In this document: positions 36,298 to 44,721 of the stretch, in pieces
How positions within the stretch are numbered: position 1 is the stretch's first letter
How the letters are laid out: each line of letters starts with the position of its first letter
From: Hydrogenophaga sp.
GTDB lineage: Bacteria > Pseudomonadota > Gammaproteobacteria > Burkholderiales > Burkholderiaceae_C
Direction of reading: 5' to 3'
Length of the DNA: 64,000 nt
Assembly: GCF_019635465.1 (NCBI RefSeq)
Contig: NZ_JAHBZK010000008.1
Span: forward strand, 62,001 to 126,000
Position numbers and translations under genes: made by a program
Notes under the pieces: generated by a model
What the model saw: only the letters and a program-made list of their open reading frames with translations
What the model was told of the DNA's origin: nothing
Databases searched by the model: none

Positions 36298-36750
36298 GTG
36301 CGCCTGAAGAACAAGACGATGGCCGTGTGGCTTGCCCTGGTGGGTGGAGCCTTGGGCCTGCACCGCTTTTACCTGCGTGGCCTGGGTGACTGGATTGGCT
36401 GGCTGCACCCGGTACCCACCGCCCTGGGCCTGTACGGCATCGAACGGGTCCGTGCGCTGGGGCAGGACGACCAATTATCCTGGGTGCTTATTCCGTTGCT
36501 GGGCGTGAGCATTGCGGCGGCCTGCCTGACTGGCATCGTCTATGCGTTGGCCGACGAAGCGAAATGGAACCGCTGGTTCAATTCACCCGAGGCCTCGGCA
36601 ACGGCCGCAGGCCGCACCAACTGGTTGACCATCGTTGCCCTGGTGATGCTGCTGCTGGTGGGTACCATTGCCTTCATGGGCAGTCTGGCCTTCGGCATCC
36701 AGCGCTACTTCGAGTACCAGGTCGAAGAAGCCAGAAAGATCAGCCAGTAG
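36298..36750 (+). CDS. TM2 domain-containing membrane protein
   Basis: A 150-residue small membrane protein. The N-terminus RLKNKTMAVWLALVGGALGLHRFYLRG has the TM2/NINE motif (GLHRFYLG-type). TM-like segments follow at VLIPLLGVSIAAACLTGIVY and WLTIVALVMLLLVGTIAFMG. GTG 36298 is chosen because AAGGAGG lies 7 bp upstream; a TTG at 36292 is also in frame. It lies 2 bp after the GNAT stop, so the two are cotranscribed. Function is unknown. Confidence 0.85.
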   Translation: MRLKNKTMAVWLALVGGALGLHRFYLRGLGDWIGWLHPVPTALGLYGIERVRALGQDDQLSWVLIPLLGVSIAAACLTGIVYALADEAKWNRWFNSPEASATAAGRTNWLTIVALVMLLLVGTIAFMGSLAFGIQRYFEYQVEEARKISQ

Positions 36751-36786
36751 CGCCGTCGCCAGCTGGACGCCTGCAGGCCGGAGTGG

Positions 36787-37743
36787 TCAGTTGAGCCACC
36801 CCATCACGGCCATCACCAGGCTCAGCGTGAACAAGGCCGCCACCGTCGACAGCCCCATGCTGGCGGTGGTCAGTTCCTGGGCGGTCTGGTAGCGCTGCGC
36901 GAACAGGAACACATTGGCGCCGATGGGCAGCGCGGCGGCCACGACGATCACGGTCAATGGCAGACCCTCGATGCCCACCGCCCAGGCGCTCAGCCCGACC
37001 ACGACCGGCATCAGCAGGTTCTTCACAAAAACGATCTGCACCGCGGCGCGCCAGTGTCCGGCCAGCGGGGTGGCCGCCAGGTTCACACCCACCAGCACCA
37101 GCGCAATCGGCCCGAACGCATTCCCCAGCAGTTGCAAGGGCTTGTCGATCACGGTGGGCAACACCCAGCCCGTCTGCGCAAACAGCAGGCCACTGATGAT
37201 GGGCAGCGGGATGGGGTGGATCAGCGTGCCTTTGACGACCGACGCGAGCGATGCCCACAAGTGCGGAGGCGGTCCACCATCCTCACGAGCCTCGCGTGCC
37301 ACCACCCCCTCCAGCACGATGGAGCCCGCGCTGAGCAGGATAAGGGCATGCACCGACACCAGCGTCAGCAGGGTGACCAACGCCGCCTTGCCATAGGCCA
37401 GTTCGACCAGCGTGATGCCGATCATCACCATGTTGGAGAACACGCCAGCCAAGCCGATCACCACACTGCGCCGGTTGGCGCCACGCCAGGATACCGAAGC
37501 AGCGAGCAACACCAAGGCCGCCGGAAAGTAAGCCAGCACGGGCCGCAGATCCAGCGCCTCGACATGCACCGTGCTCATGGTGCGAAACAGCAGCGCCGGA
37601 ATCAGCACCAGAAACACGAGGTTGGACAAGTCGCGCACTGCGGCGTCGCGAATCCACTGCATGTGACCCGCCAGGTACCCCAGCCCGATCAGCAGAAAGA
37701 CCGGCGTGAGCGAAACGAAGACGGGGTGGGTGGCGAAGTTCAC
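36787..37743 (-). CDS. AEC (auxin efflux carrier) family transporter
   Basis: A 318-residue membrane protein with about ten TM helices in two repeats, fitting the AEC/BASS-like fold. The N-terminal LTPVFLLIGLGYLAG and DLSNLVFLVLIPALLFRTMS are typical, as is ALPIGANVFLFAQRYQ in the second half. Bacterial members export or import malate and related acids; the substrate here is not known. It is convergent with the TM2 gene and follows the Fur-type/Cys-rich pair on the same strand after about 43 bp. Confidence 0.9.
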   Translation of the reverse strand: MNFATHPVFVSLTPVFLLIGLGYLAGHMQWIRDAAVRDLSNLVFLVLIPALLFRTMSTVHVEALDLRPVLAYFPAALVLLAASVSWRGANRRSVVIGLAGVFSNMVMIGITLVELAYGKAALVTLLTLVSVHALILLSAGSIVLEGVVAREAREDGGPPPHLWASLASVVKGTLIHPIPLPIISGLLFAQTGWVLPTVIDKPLQLLGNAFGPIALVLVGVNLAATPLAGHWRAAVQIVFVKNLLMPVVVGLSAWAVGIEGLPLTVIVVAAALPIGANVFLFAQRYQTAQELTTASMGLSTVAALFTLSLVMAVMGWLN

Positions 37744-37785
37744 CGCCGGATGGTATCGCCGGGGCGGCGACGCGTTGGCCGAGGG

Positions 37786-38028
37786 TCAATGCGCATGGCG
37801 CAGGCCACAGAACTTGCCCAGTGCCAGGCCCTTGCAGGTCACCGTGAGCTCGGCATAACACTGCTTCTCGCCCTTGCCGGCCTCAAGGCAGCGCGCCGCC
37901 GCCTCGTGTGCCACGGCCATGGCGCGGTGGCGCGCAATGTCTTCCTTGAGTTCGGCGTCGCTGTGCTGCGCCTGGGCCAACCCTACCAGCGAGCAGCTAG
38001 CCAGCCATGTCAACAACGGGCGTTTCAT
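37786..38028 (-). CDS. Small exported Cys-rich protein coupled to the Fur-type regulator
   Basis: An 80-residue protein with a clear signal peptide (MKRPLLTWLASCSLVGLAQA, cleavage after AQA). The mature part of about 60 residues has four Cys (RCLEAG, KQCYAEL, VTCKGL, KFCGL) and ends HAH. Its ATG overlaps the regulator stop (ATGA), so it is coupled to that gene. The Cys/His content, periplasmic address and linkage to a zinc-type regulator suggest metal or redox handling. The family is not recognised. Confidence 0.8.
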   Translation of the reverse strand: MKRPLLTWLASCSLVGLAQAQHSDAELKEDIARHRAMAVAHEAAARCLEAGKGEKQCYAELTVTCKGLALGKFCGLRHAH

Positions 38029-38579
38029 CGGGAGGTCCTTTCAATGGTGGTTGATCCTGATTCGTCCCGGCGCGCGCAGTCGGCGCAGCGTCCGTGCAGG
38101 TGCAGTTGGACTTGTTCAACGGCATGGCCTTCGCGCGCGAGCGCCAGCAGAAGACCATTGAACGCCGCGTGCACCGCCGCTTCATCGGTGGACACCGGCA
38201 GGTCGCGTCGACACACCCGGCAGTGCAGCTGCGGCGAAGCCGATCGCGGAGCGTCGGGCAAGCCGCGCACGCCCTCCGCCACCAGAGTGAAGCGCCATTG
38301 GCGCTCATCGTCGGTGTGGCGCGCCAGCACATCCGCCGACACGAAGCGGTCCAACAGGCGGTAGACGGTGACGCGGTCAACGTGGCACCCACGCGCCTTC
38401 AACAACGCCGCCACCTGGCTGTGCGTGAGCGCCAGGGTCGGTCTGGCCAGAAAGACGCCCAGCACCGCGCGCGTGGCCAGCGTGCGCCGCAACCCGGCGG
38501 CACTGAGCCGCCCCAGCAACTGCGCAATCAGGGCATCGTCCTGCGCAGGGGAGTGGATAGGGAGATGGGCGCGGGTCAT
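38025..38579 (-). CDS. Fur family transcriptional regulator (Zur-like)
   Basis: A 184-residue Fur-fold metalloregulator. The winged helix includes RLSAAGLRRTLATRAVLGVF and VDRVTVYRLLDRFVSADVL. Structural zinc Cys pairs CRVC and CADC sit in the C-terminal half, and His residues lie in VQLHLHGRC. Paired CxxC motifs favour the Zur or Fur type over Mur/PerR. ATG 38579 is 7 bp from a 35-bp dyad; ATG 38612 and GTG 38624 are in frame but would lie within or beyond that dyad. It is coupled to the Cys-rich protein gene and divergent from an EamA transporter gene. Zinc specificity is inferred. Confidence 0.88.
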   Translation of the reverse strand: MTRAHLPIHSPAQDDALIAQLLGRLSAAGLRRTLATRAVLGVFLARPTLALTHSQVAALLKARGCHVDRVTVYRLLDRFVSADVLARHTDDERQWRFTLVAEGVRGLPDAPRSASPQLHCRVCRRDLPVSTDEAAVHAAFNGLLLALAREGHAVEQVQLHLHGRCADCARRDESGSTTIERTSR

Positions 38580-38586
38580 GGTGGCC

Positions 38587-38621
38587 GCCACTTTAACGCA
38601 ACTTTGTTGCATTAAAGTGGC
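38587..38621. promoter_or_regulatory. 35-bp dyad, likely Fur/Zur-type operator
   Basis: Two 16-bp arms flank TTT: GCCACTTTAACGCAAC (38587-38602) and GTTGCATTAAAGTGGC (38606-38621), with only one mismatched pair. It sits between the divergent Fur-type regulator and EamA transporter genes, directly before the regulator ATG. The length and AT/GC pattern fit a Fur-family dimer-of-dimers site. Confidence 0.75.
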
Positions 38622-38695
38622 CACACTTCCCGCCAGGTGACTGCAAGCTCAGGGCACGGTGCCTACACTGGCGCCCTTTGGCCTCAGGGGCTCCC

Positions 38696-39565
38696 TTGCC
38701 TGTCTCACACCTGCTGCTTGCGCTTTCGGTCGTTGCCATCTGGGGCACCAACTTCGTGGTGATCCGCTGGGGATTGGACGGGCTACCACCCTTCTTGTTC
38801 GCCACCCTGCGCTTTGCGCTGTCGGCCCTGCCATGGGTGTTGTTCGTGCCTCGCCCGGCGGCTTCGTGGCGGGCCATGGCGGCCTTCGGGGTGTTTCTGG
38901 GTGCGGGGCAGTTTGGTCTGCTGTTCTTTGCCATTGACGGCTGGATCTCGCCCGGCCTGGCCTCGCTGGTGGTGCAGGTGCAGGTGTTCTTCACCATCGG
39001 CCTGTCGCTGTGGTTGATGCGCGAGCGCGTGTGCGGCTTTCACCTCATCGGGCTGGCCCTGGCCCTGTGCGGTCTGGGCGTGATCGTGGCCAACCTCGAT
39101 GCCACGGTCACCATCACCGGACTGGCCCTGATCCTCGGTGCGGCCTTCTTCTGGGCGTCGGCCAACCTGGTGGTCAAGTCGGTGGGTCAGGTGAACATGC
39201 TGCACTTCATGGTCTGGAGCTGCCTGTTCGCCGTGCCGCCATTGCTGGCGATTTCGCTGGCGGTCGAGGGCCCTGATCGCATCCTGCACGCACTGCAGAC
39301 AGCCGACGCGACCGCCTGGGCGAGCGTGGCCTGGCAGGTCGTCGGCAATTCGCTGTTCGGCTTTGGCGCCTGGAACTGGCTGCTGTCGCGCCACCCGGCG
39401 GCCACCGTCACGCCCATGGCCCTGCTGGTGCCCGTGTTCGGCATGGCGGCGTCGGCCTTCACGCTGGGCGAGGCCATGCCCGCCTGGAAGCTGGGTGCCT
39501 GTGCGCTGGTGCTGGGCGGCCTGACGGTGATTGTGTTCTGGCCGCGCTGGCGGCCCGGGCGCTGA
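38696..39565 (+). CDS. EamA/DMT family transporter
   Basis: A 289-residue ten-helix drug/metabolite transporter with two EamA repeats. ALSVVAIWGTNFVVIRWGLD is the classic first helix, and AAFFWASANLVVKSVG begins the second repeat. Such carriers export amino acids or related metabolites. A TTG at 38696 with AGGGG upstream is chosen (TTG 38678 is an alternative); no ATG is suitably placed. The gene is divergent from the Fur-type regulator across the 35-bp dyad, so metal-responsive expression is possible. The substrate is unknown. Confidence 0.88.
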   Translation: MPVSHLLLALSVVAIWGTNFVVIRWGLDGLPPFLFATLRFALSALPWVLFVPRPAASWRAMAAFGVFLGAGQFGLLFFAIDGWISPGLASLVVQVQVFFTIGLSLWLMRERVCGFHLIGLALALCGLGVIVANLDATVTITGLALILGAAFFWASANLVVKSVGQVNMLHFMVWSCLFAVPPLLAISLAVEGPDRILHALQTADATAWASVAWQVVGNSLFGFGAWNWLLSRHPAATVTPMALLVPVFGMAASAFTLGEAMPAWKLGACALVLGGLTVIVFWPRWRPGR

Positions 39566-39582
39566 GCTGGGGCCAGTTCACA

Positions 39583-40119
39583 CTACTTCGCCAGCCGCGC
39601 GAAGGTCTTGCGGAACTTGGCCACCTTGGGTGCCGCCACCGCCATGCAGTAACCCTGGTGCGGGTTGCGCTCGAAGAAGTCCTGGTGGTAGGCCTCGGCG
39701 GGCCAGTAGTTGTCCAGTGGAAGCACCTCGGTCACCACGGGGCGGCCGAATGCCTTGTCGGCTTCAAGTTCGGCCAGGATGGCTTTGGCCTCGGCGGCCT
39801 GCTCGGGCGTGGTGAAGTAGATGCCGCTGCGGTACTGCGTGCCCACGTCATTGCCCTGCCGGTTGAGTGTGGTCGGGTCGTGCACCACGAAAAAGATCTC
39901 GAGAAGTTCACGCGTACTCACCACGGCCGGGTCGTACTCGAGCCGCACCACTTCGTTGTGGCCGGTGGTACCGGTGCAGACCTGCTCGTAGCTAGGCTGC
40001 TTGACGTGGCCATTGGCGTAGCCCGATTCGACGTCGGTCACGCCCTGCACTTCCTTGTAGACCGCTTCGGTGCACCAGAAGCAGCCACCACCCAGCACCA
40101 GAACCTGCTTGTCGCTCAT
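39583..40119 (-). CDS. msrA: Peptide-methionine (S)-S-oxide reductase
   Basis: A 178-residue MsrA that repairs methionine-S-sulfoxide in proteins. The catalytic GGGCFWCTEAVYKEVQGV is at the N-terminus. YANGHVKQPSYEQVCTGTTG and NPHQGYCMAV, with a resolving-Cys candidate, complete the family pattern. There is no signal peptide, so it is cytoplasmic. ATG 40119 is chosen, since the ten extra upstream residues are not conserved. It is convergent with the EamA gene. Confidence 0.96.
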   Translation of the reverse strand: MSDKQVLVLGGGCFWCTEAVYKEVQGVTDVESGYANGHVKQPSYEQVCTGTTGHNEVVRLEYDPAVVSTRELLEIFFVVHDPTTLNRQGNDVGTQYRSGIYFTTPEQAAEAKAILAELEADKAFGRPVVTEVLPLDNYWPAEAYHQDFFERNPHQGYCMAVAAPKVAKFRKTFARLAK

Positions 40120-40182
40120 TGCCATCTCCTTGGGCTTCACGGCGCCCAACTGCGTGTGAGTCGCAGCCGGCGGCCAGACCTT

Positions 40183-41082
40183 TCAGGTCGCCGATTCTGC
40201 GGGTTGCGCAAAGTCCCGCACCGCGTCGAGGAATGCGCGCAAGGCGGCACCCTCGGCGTCGGCCCGCCACAGACAACGGGTTTCGTAGGGCGGCGATTCG
40301 CCCTGCAAGGGCACAAAAGCCGCGCCTGGCAAACCCGCCTGCTGCAAGGCCGCAGGCACCATCGACACGCCCAGGCCCTGCGCCACGAGCGACACCACAC
40401 TCAACCAATGACGCAGTTCGAAGCGCACGTCGGGCTCGAAGCCGTGGTCGGCGCACAGGGCCAGCAAACGGTCGTGGTAGTCGGGCGAGACGGCACGCGC
40501 AATCGAAACGAAGGGCTCGCCCGCCAAGGCCGACGGCAGCACACGCCGCTTCGTCGCCAGGGGATGGCCCGCCGGCACGCAGGCCACGAAGGCCTGACGC
40601 GAGACCAGCACCTGCGCACAGCCGGGCGGCACCCGCGTGGTGTGCACAAAGCCGGCATCCAGGCGGTTGTGCTGCAACTCGATGAGTTGGTCGCTGGAGC
40701 TCATCTCGCGCAACACCAGCTTCAGACGCGGATGGCGCTGCGCAAACGCACGCAGCACCTGCGGTAGCCCCCGGTACAGCACCGTGCCGGCAAAACCGAC
40801 GCGCAATTGCCCACTGACCCCCTGCGCCACCTCGCGAGCCTCGCGGGCGGCCGCGCCAGCCGCGTCGACCAGCGCCCGCGCGCGCGGCACCAGGGCCTGC
40901 CCCGCCGGCGTCAGCGCCACGCCGCGGCTGTTGCGCACGAACAGCGGCGCGCCGACCGAGGCTTCGAGCTGCTGGATCGTCAGCGACAGCGGCGGTTGTG
41001 TCATGGACAGGCGCGCCGCGGCGCGCCCGAAGTGCAACTCCTCGGCCAGCACCAGAAAGCAGCGCAGGTGGCGGAACTCCAT
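40183..41082 (-). CDS. LysR family transcriptional regulator
   Basis: A 299-residue LysR-type regulator. The N-terminal HTH is typical (LHFGRAAARLSMTQPPLSLT, then IQQLEASVGAPLFVR), followed by a substrate-binding periplasmic-protein-like domain (SGQLRVGFAGTVLYRGLPQV). The divergent partner is a glutaryl-CoA dehydrogenase gene 100 bp away, so control of that gene is likely, perhaps with glutarate or a related acid as effector. ATG 41082 is chosen over a TTG one codon earlier. An ATCGC-N11-GCGAT dyad lies just upstream. Confidence 0.95.
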   Translation of the reverse strand: MEFRHLRCFLVLAEELHFGRAAARLSMTQPPLSLTIQQLEASVGAPLFVRNSRGVALTPAGQALVPRARALVDAAGAAAREAREVAQGVSGQLRVGFAGTVLYRGLPQVLRAFAQRHPRLKLVLREMSSSDQLIELQHNRLDAGFVHTTRVPPGCAQVLVSRQAFVACVPAGHPLATKRRVLPSALAGEPFVSIARAVSPDYHDRLLALCADHGFEPDVRFELRHWLSVVSLVAQGLGVSMVPAALQQAGLPGAAFVPLQGESPPYETRCLWRADAEGAALRAFLDAVRDFAQPAESAT

Positions 41083-41097
41083 CAATTCACCATTTGA

Positions 41098-41118
41098 ATC
41101 GCCGAATACAGGAGCGAT
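41098..41118. promoter_or_regulatory. LysR-type dyad ATCGC-N11-GCGAT
   Basis: ATCGC (41098-41102) and GCGAT (41114-41118) flank 11 bp, the layout of a LysR recognition site. It lies 16 bp upstream of the regulator start and 63 bp from the gcdH start. Confidence 0.5.
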
Positions 41119-41181
41119 ATTAGACAGCTATGGCAACCCGGCGGACAATCGCGCGATTTCCACCGCATCCGGAGACAAGCC

Positions 41182-42375
41182 ATGCTCGCGCCCGTTAAGA
41201 ACAAAGCCCGCTTCAGCTGGGAAGACCCGTTCCAGCTCGATTCCCAGCTCAGCGACGACGAGCGCGCGGTGCGCGACGCCGCCCACACCTACTGCCAGGA
41301 GCGCCTGGCCCCGCGCGTGACCGAGGCCTTCCGTCACGAAAAGACCGACCCGGCCATCTTTCGCGAAATGGGCGAGCTCGGCCTGCTGGGTGTGACCATC
41401 CCCGAGCAATACGGCGGTGCCGGCCTCAACTACGTCTGCTACGGCCTGGTGGCGCGCGAGGTCGAGCGCATCGACTCGGGCTACCGCTCGATGATGAGCG
41501 TGCAGAGCTCGCTGGTGATGGTGCCGATCAACGAGTTCGGCACCGAAGCGCAGAAGCAGAAATACCTGCCCAAGCTGGCCAGCGGCGAGTGGATCGGCTG
41601 CTTTGGCCTGACCGAACCCAATCACGGCTCCGACCCCGGCAGCATGGTCACGCGCGCCAAAAAGGTTGACGGCGGCTACAGCCTGTCCGGCGCCAAGATG
41701 TGGATCACCAACAGCCCGATCGCCGACGTGTTCGTGGTCTGGGCCAAGGACGACGAAGGCGCCATCCGCGGCTTCATTCTGGAGAAGGGCTGGAAAGGCC
41801 TGTCCGCACCCGCCATCCACAGCAAGGTCGGCCTGCGCGCCTCCATCACCGGCGAAATCGTCATGGACGGCGTGTTCGTGCCGGAGGAAAACGCCTTCCC
41901 CGAGGTGCGCGGCCTCAAAGGCCCGTTCACCTGCCTCAACAGCGCACGCTACGGCATCGCCTGGGGCGCGCTGGGCGCGGCCGAAGACTGCTATTTCCGC
42001 GCCCGCCAGTACGTGATGGACCGCCAGCAGTTCGGCCGCCCGCTGGCCGCCAACCAGCTGGTGCAGAAAAAGCTGGCCGACATGCTGACCGAGATCAGCC
42101 TGGGCCTGCAGGGTTGCCTGCGCCTGGGGCGCATGAAGGACGAAGGCACGGCGGCGGTGGAGGTGACCTCCATCCTCAAGCGCAACAGCTGCGGCAAGGC
42201 CCTGGACATTGCGCGCCTGGCGCGCGACATGATGGGCGGCAACGGCATCAGCGACGAGTTCGGCGTGGCGCGTCACTTGGTCAACCTCGAGGTGGTCAAC
42301 ACTTACGAGGGCACGCACGACATCCACGCCCTGATCCTGGGTCGCGCGATCACGGGCATCGCTGCGTTCAACTGA
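41182..42375 (+). CDS. gcdH: Glutaryl-CoA dehydrogenase (acyl-CoA dehydrogenase family)
   Basis: A 397-residue FAD enzyme converting glutaryl-CoA to crotonyl-CoA and CO2 in lysine, tryptophan and benzoate breakdown. [36 protein letters not shown] and [18 protein letters not shown] are close to known GCDHs. The catalytic base is Glu376 in [25 protein letters not shown] lies 8 bp before ATG 41182. The divergent LysR gene is the probable regulator. No CoA transferase for glutarate is in view on the right side, where a K+/H+ antiporter follows. Confidence 0.95.
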   Translation: MLAPVKNKARFSWEDPFQLDSQLSDDERAVRDAAHTYCQERLAPRVTEAFRHEKTDPAIFREMGELGLLGVTIPEQYGGAGLNYVCYGLVAREVERIDSGYRSMMSVQSSLVMVPINEFGTEAQKQKYLPKLASGEWIGCFGLTEPNHGSDPGSMVTRAKKVDGGYSLSGAKMWITNSPIADVFVVWAKDDEGAIRGFILEKGWKGLSAPAIHSKVGLRASITGEIVMDGVFVPEENAFPEVRGLKGPFTCLNSARYGIAWGALGAAEDCYFRARQYVMDRQQFGRPLAANQLVQKKLADMLTEISLGLQGCLRLGRMKDEGTAAVEVTSILKRNSCGKALDIARLARDMMGGNGISDEFGVARHLVNLEVVNTYEGTHDIHALILGRAITGIAAFN

Positions 42376-42428
42376 TCCGGACGTCTCGCCCTGTCAGAAG
42401 CCGGCACGGTTTCTGATAGGTTCGGCGG

Positions 42429-43910
42429 GTGATCCTCTCGCTCGACTTTCTTGCTCTGCCACTGCTGGCGGGTGCCGCGCTGGTCTTCTTCAGCGTGCTG
42501 GCCGGCGTCGTGTCTGCGCGCGCCGGCTTCTCCTTTCTGCTGGTGTTTCTGGTCGTCGGCATGCTGGCCGGCGAAGACGGGCCCGGCGGCTTGCGCTTCG
42601 ACGACTTCCGGCTGAGTTTCTGGGTCGGCAACGTGGCGCTTGCGGTGATCCTGCTTGATGGCGGGCTGCGCACCGAACTCACCACCTTTCGCACCGGGCT
42701 GCGCCCTGCCCTGGTGCTGGCCACACTTGGGGTGCTGGTCAGCGCCGGCATCACCGGCGCCGCAGCGCACTGGCTGCTGCACCTGGACTGGCCCATGGCC
42801 TTGCTGGTGGGCGCCATCGTCGGCTCCACCGACGCCGCAGCGGTGTTCTCGCTGCTCAAGTCGTCCGGCGTGAAGCTCAACGAACGCGTGGCCGCCACGC
42901 TGGAGATCGAGTCGGGCCTGAACGACCCGATGGCTGTTTTCCTCACGCTCACCTTCATCGGCATCGCCCTGATCTACGGCGCCGGTGGCAATGCACCGGG
43001 TGTGTCGGCGCTCGACATCGTGTGGTCGCTGGCCCAGCAATTCGGCTGGGGCACGGCGGCGGGCCTGGGCAGCGGCTGGGGCATGGCCGAGCTGCTCAAA
43101 CGGCTGGGGCGCGGCGTTGATGGTGGCGGCGGCATCCGCGCGCTGCTCATCGTCTCGGGTGGTCTGGCGGTGTTTGCGGCCACCACCTGGCTGGGCGGTT
43201 CGGGCTTTCTGGCCGTCTACGTAATGGGCGTGGTGGCAGGCAACCGCGCACGCCGACTGGTGCGCTCCTCGCTCTCGGCCATGGACGGCTACGCCTGGCT
43301 GGCGCAGGCCGGCATGTTCCTGCTGCTCGGTCTGCTGGTCACGCCCAGCGCCATGCTGGGCATGGTGCTGCCCGCGGTGGGCGTGTCGCTGGTACTCATG
43401 GTGATCGCCCGCCCGGTCTCGGTGTGGTTGTGCCTCAAGCCATTCCGGTTTGCCAGCAACGAGATTCACTACATCTCGTGGGTGGGCCTGCGCGGGGCCG
43501 TGCCCATCGTGCTGGCGGTGTTTCCGGTGATGGCGGCGGTGCCCGGGGCGCAGGCCTACCTCAATGTGGCGCTGGTGGTCGTGCTGACCTCGCTGCTATT
43601 GCAGGGTTCGACCATCGCCTGGGCCGCTCACCGCACCGGCGTCGTGCTGCCCGACCTGGACGACACCGAGCAGGCGCGTCTGGTGTTCGGTGACTTCGTG
43701 ATGGACGCCAAGACACCCCTCGAAGAGCTCTGCGCCTTCTACGGCCTGCCGGTGCCGGCAGAGTCGAACCAGTCGGTCGGTCAGTGGCTGCGTGGCGAGC
43801 TGCTGCGCCCACCCGTGGTGGGCGACGCCGCCCAGCTGGGCAAGGCCGAGATCAGCGTGCGCGAGATGGCCGCCGATCGCATCACCCGCGTCGGCATCAA
43901 GCTGGGCTGA
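42429..43910 (+). CDS. nhaP2: Potassium/proton antiporter, CPA1 family (NhaP2/CvrA)
   Basis: A 493-residue antiporter with 12 or so TM helices, exchanging cytoplasmic K+ (or Na+) for protons. ALLVGAIVGSTDAAAVFSLL and ATLEIESGLNDPMAVFLTL contain the family's essential acidic residues. The soluble C-terminal region (about 400-493) resembles the TrkA-C/CorC-type regulatory tail of NhaP2. The start is GTG 42429. It is downstream of gcdH on the same strand after 53 bp, but functional linkage is not evident. Confidence 0.92.
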   Translation: MILSLDFLALPLLAGAALVFFSVLAGVVSARAGFSFLLVFLVVGMLAGEDGPGGLRFDDFRLSFWVGNVALAVILLDGGLRTELTTFRTGLRPALVLATLGVLVSAGITGAAAHWLLHLDWPMALLVGAIVGSTDAAAVFSLLKSSGVKLNERVAATLEIESGLNDPMAVFLTLTFIGIALIYGAGGNAPGVSALDIVWSLAQQFGWGTAAGLGSGWGMAELLKRLGRGVDGGGGIRALLIVSGGLAVFAATTWLGGSGFLAVYVMGVVAGNRARRLVRSSLSAMDGYAWLAQAGMFLLLGLLVTPSAMLGMVLPAVGVSLVLMVIARPVSVWLCLKPFRFASNEIHYISWVGLRGAVPIVLAVFPVMAAVPGAQAYLNVALVVVLTSLLLQGSTIAWAAHRTGVVLPDLDDTEQARLVFGDFVMDAKTPLEELCAFYGLPVPAESNQSVGQWLRGELLRPPVVGDAAQLGKAEISVREMAADRITRVGIKLG

Positions 43911-44001
43911 GTCAGCGCCACCGGCGCGGCTTGCGTCACACCCGGTCATGACTTTCTTTACCTGGGCGACACGCGACGGCCAGAGGGCTCGGGTATATTA
44001 C

Positions 44002-44015
44002 TAACCCGTCGGTCA
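44002..44015. promoter_or_regulatory. TetR-type operator near TATATTA box
   Basis: TAACCCGTCGGTCA, a partial inverted repeat with half-sites TAACC and GGTCA, lies 14 bp before the TetR ATG. It follows immediately a TATATTA -10-like box (43994-44000). It resembles AcrR-type operators in RND pump promoters, so autoregulation is inferred. Confidence 0.5.
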
Positions 44016-44029
44016 TTAACTACCTGCCC

Positions 44030-44713
44030 ATGCCCCGCTCCCAACCCGCCCCGCTTGCCGATCCGGCCTCCGCGCCGGGTGCGCGCCGCGCGCGGCGCAA
44101 GGAGGCCCGCCCGGGCGAGCTCATCGACGCCGCCCTGGCCCTGTTCGTGGAAAAGGGTTTCGCCGCCACCCGGGTGGAAGAAGTCGCGGCGCGCGCCGGC
44201 GTCTCCAAAGGCACGCTGTTCCTCTACTTTCCGAGCAAGGAAGACCTGTTCAAGGCCGTGGTGCGCGAGACGCTGGCTGGGCGCTTTACCGAGTGGAACG
44301 CCGAGTTCGACGTGTTTGAAGGCGACAGCGTGGCGCTGGTGCAGTACGCCATGCGCTCCTGGTGGGAGCGCATCGGCATGACGCCGGCGTCGGGCATCAC
44401 CAAGCTGGTGATGAGCGAGGCCGGCACCTTTCCCGAGATCGCCAGCTTCTACCAGCAGGAGGTGATCAACCCGGGCCTGGACCTGGTGCGCCGCATCCTG
44501 CAGCGTGGTGTGGATCGGGGAGAGTTCCGCCCACTCGACCTCGACCACGCGGTCTACAGCCTGATCGCCCCGATGATCTTTCTGCTGATGTGGAAACACT
44601 CGATGGCACCTTGCTGCCCATCGTCGCAACAGCTCGACCCGGTCACCTTCATCGACACCCAGGTCGACCTCATCCTGCACGGCATGCTCAAGCCGTCGAC
44701 ACCCCGCCGCTGA
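44030..44713 (+). CDS. TetR/AcrR family repressor of the RND efflux operon
   Basis: A 227-residue TetR-type regulator. After a disordered basic N-terminus, the HTH is FAATRVEEVAARAGVSKGTL followed by LYFPSKEDLF. The ligand-binding helical domain contains WWERIGMTPASGITKLVMSEAG, the AefR-like C-terminal domain type. It is the first gene of the efflux operon; the adaptor gene starts 9 bp after its stop. A TetR-type partial palindrome overlaps its own promoter, so drug-responsive autorepression is likely. Confidence 0.93.
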   Translation: MPRSQPAPLADPASAPGARRARRKEARPGELIDAALALFVEKGFAATRVEEVAARAGVSKGTLFLYFPSKEDLFKAVVRETLAGRFTEWNAEFDVFEGDSVALVQYAMRSWWERIGMTPASGITKLVMSEAGTFPEIASFYQQEVINPGLDLVRRILQRGVDRGEFRPLDLDHAVYSLIAPMIFLLMWKHSMAPCCPSSQQLDPVTFIDTQVDLILHGMLKPSTPRR

Positions 44714-44721
44714 GAACCTCC

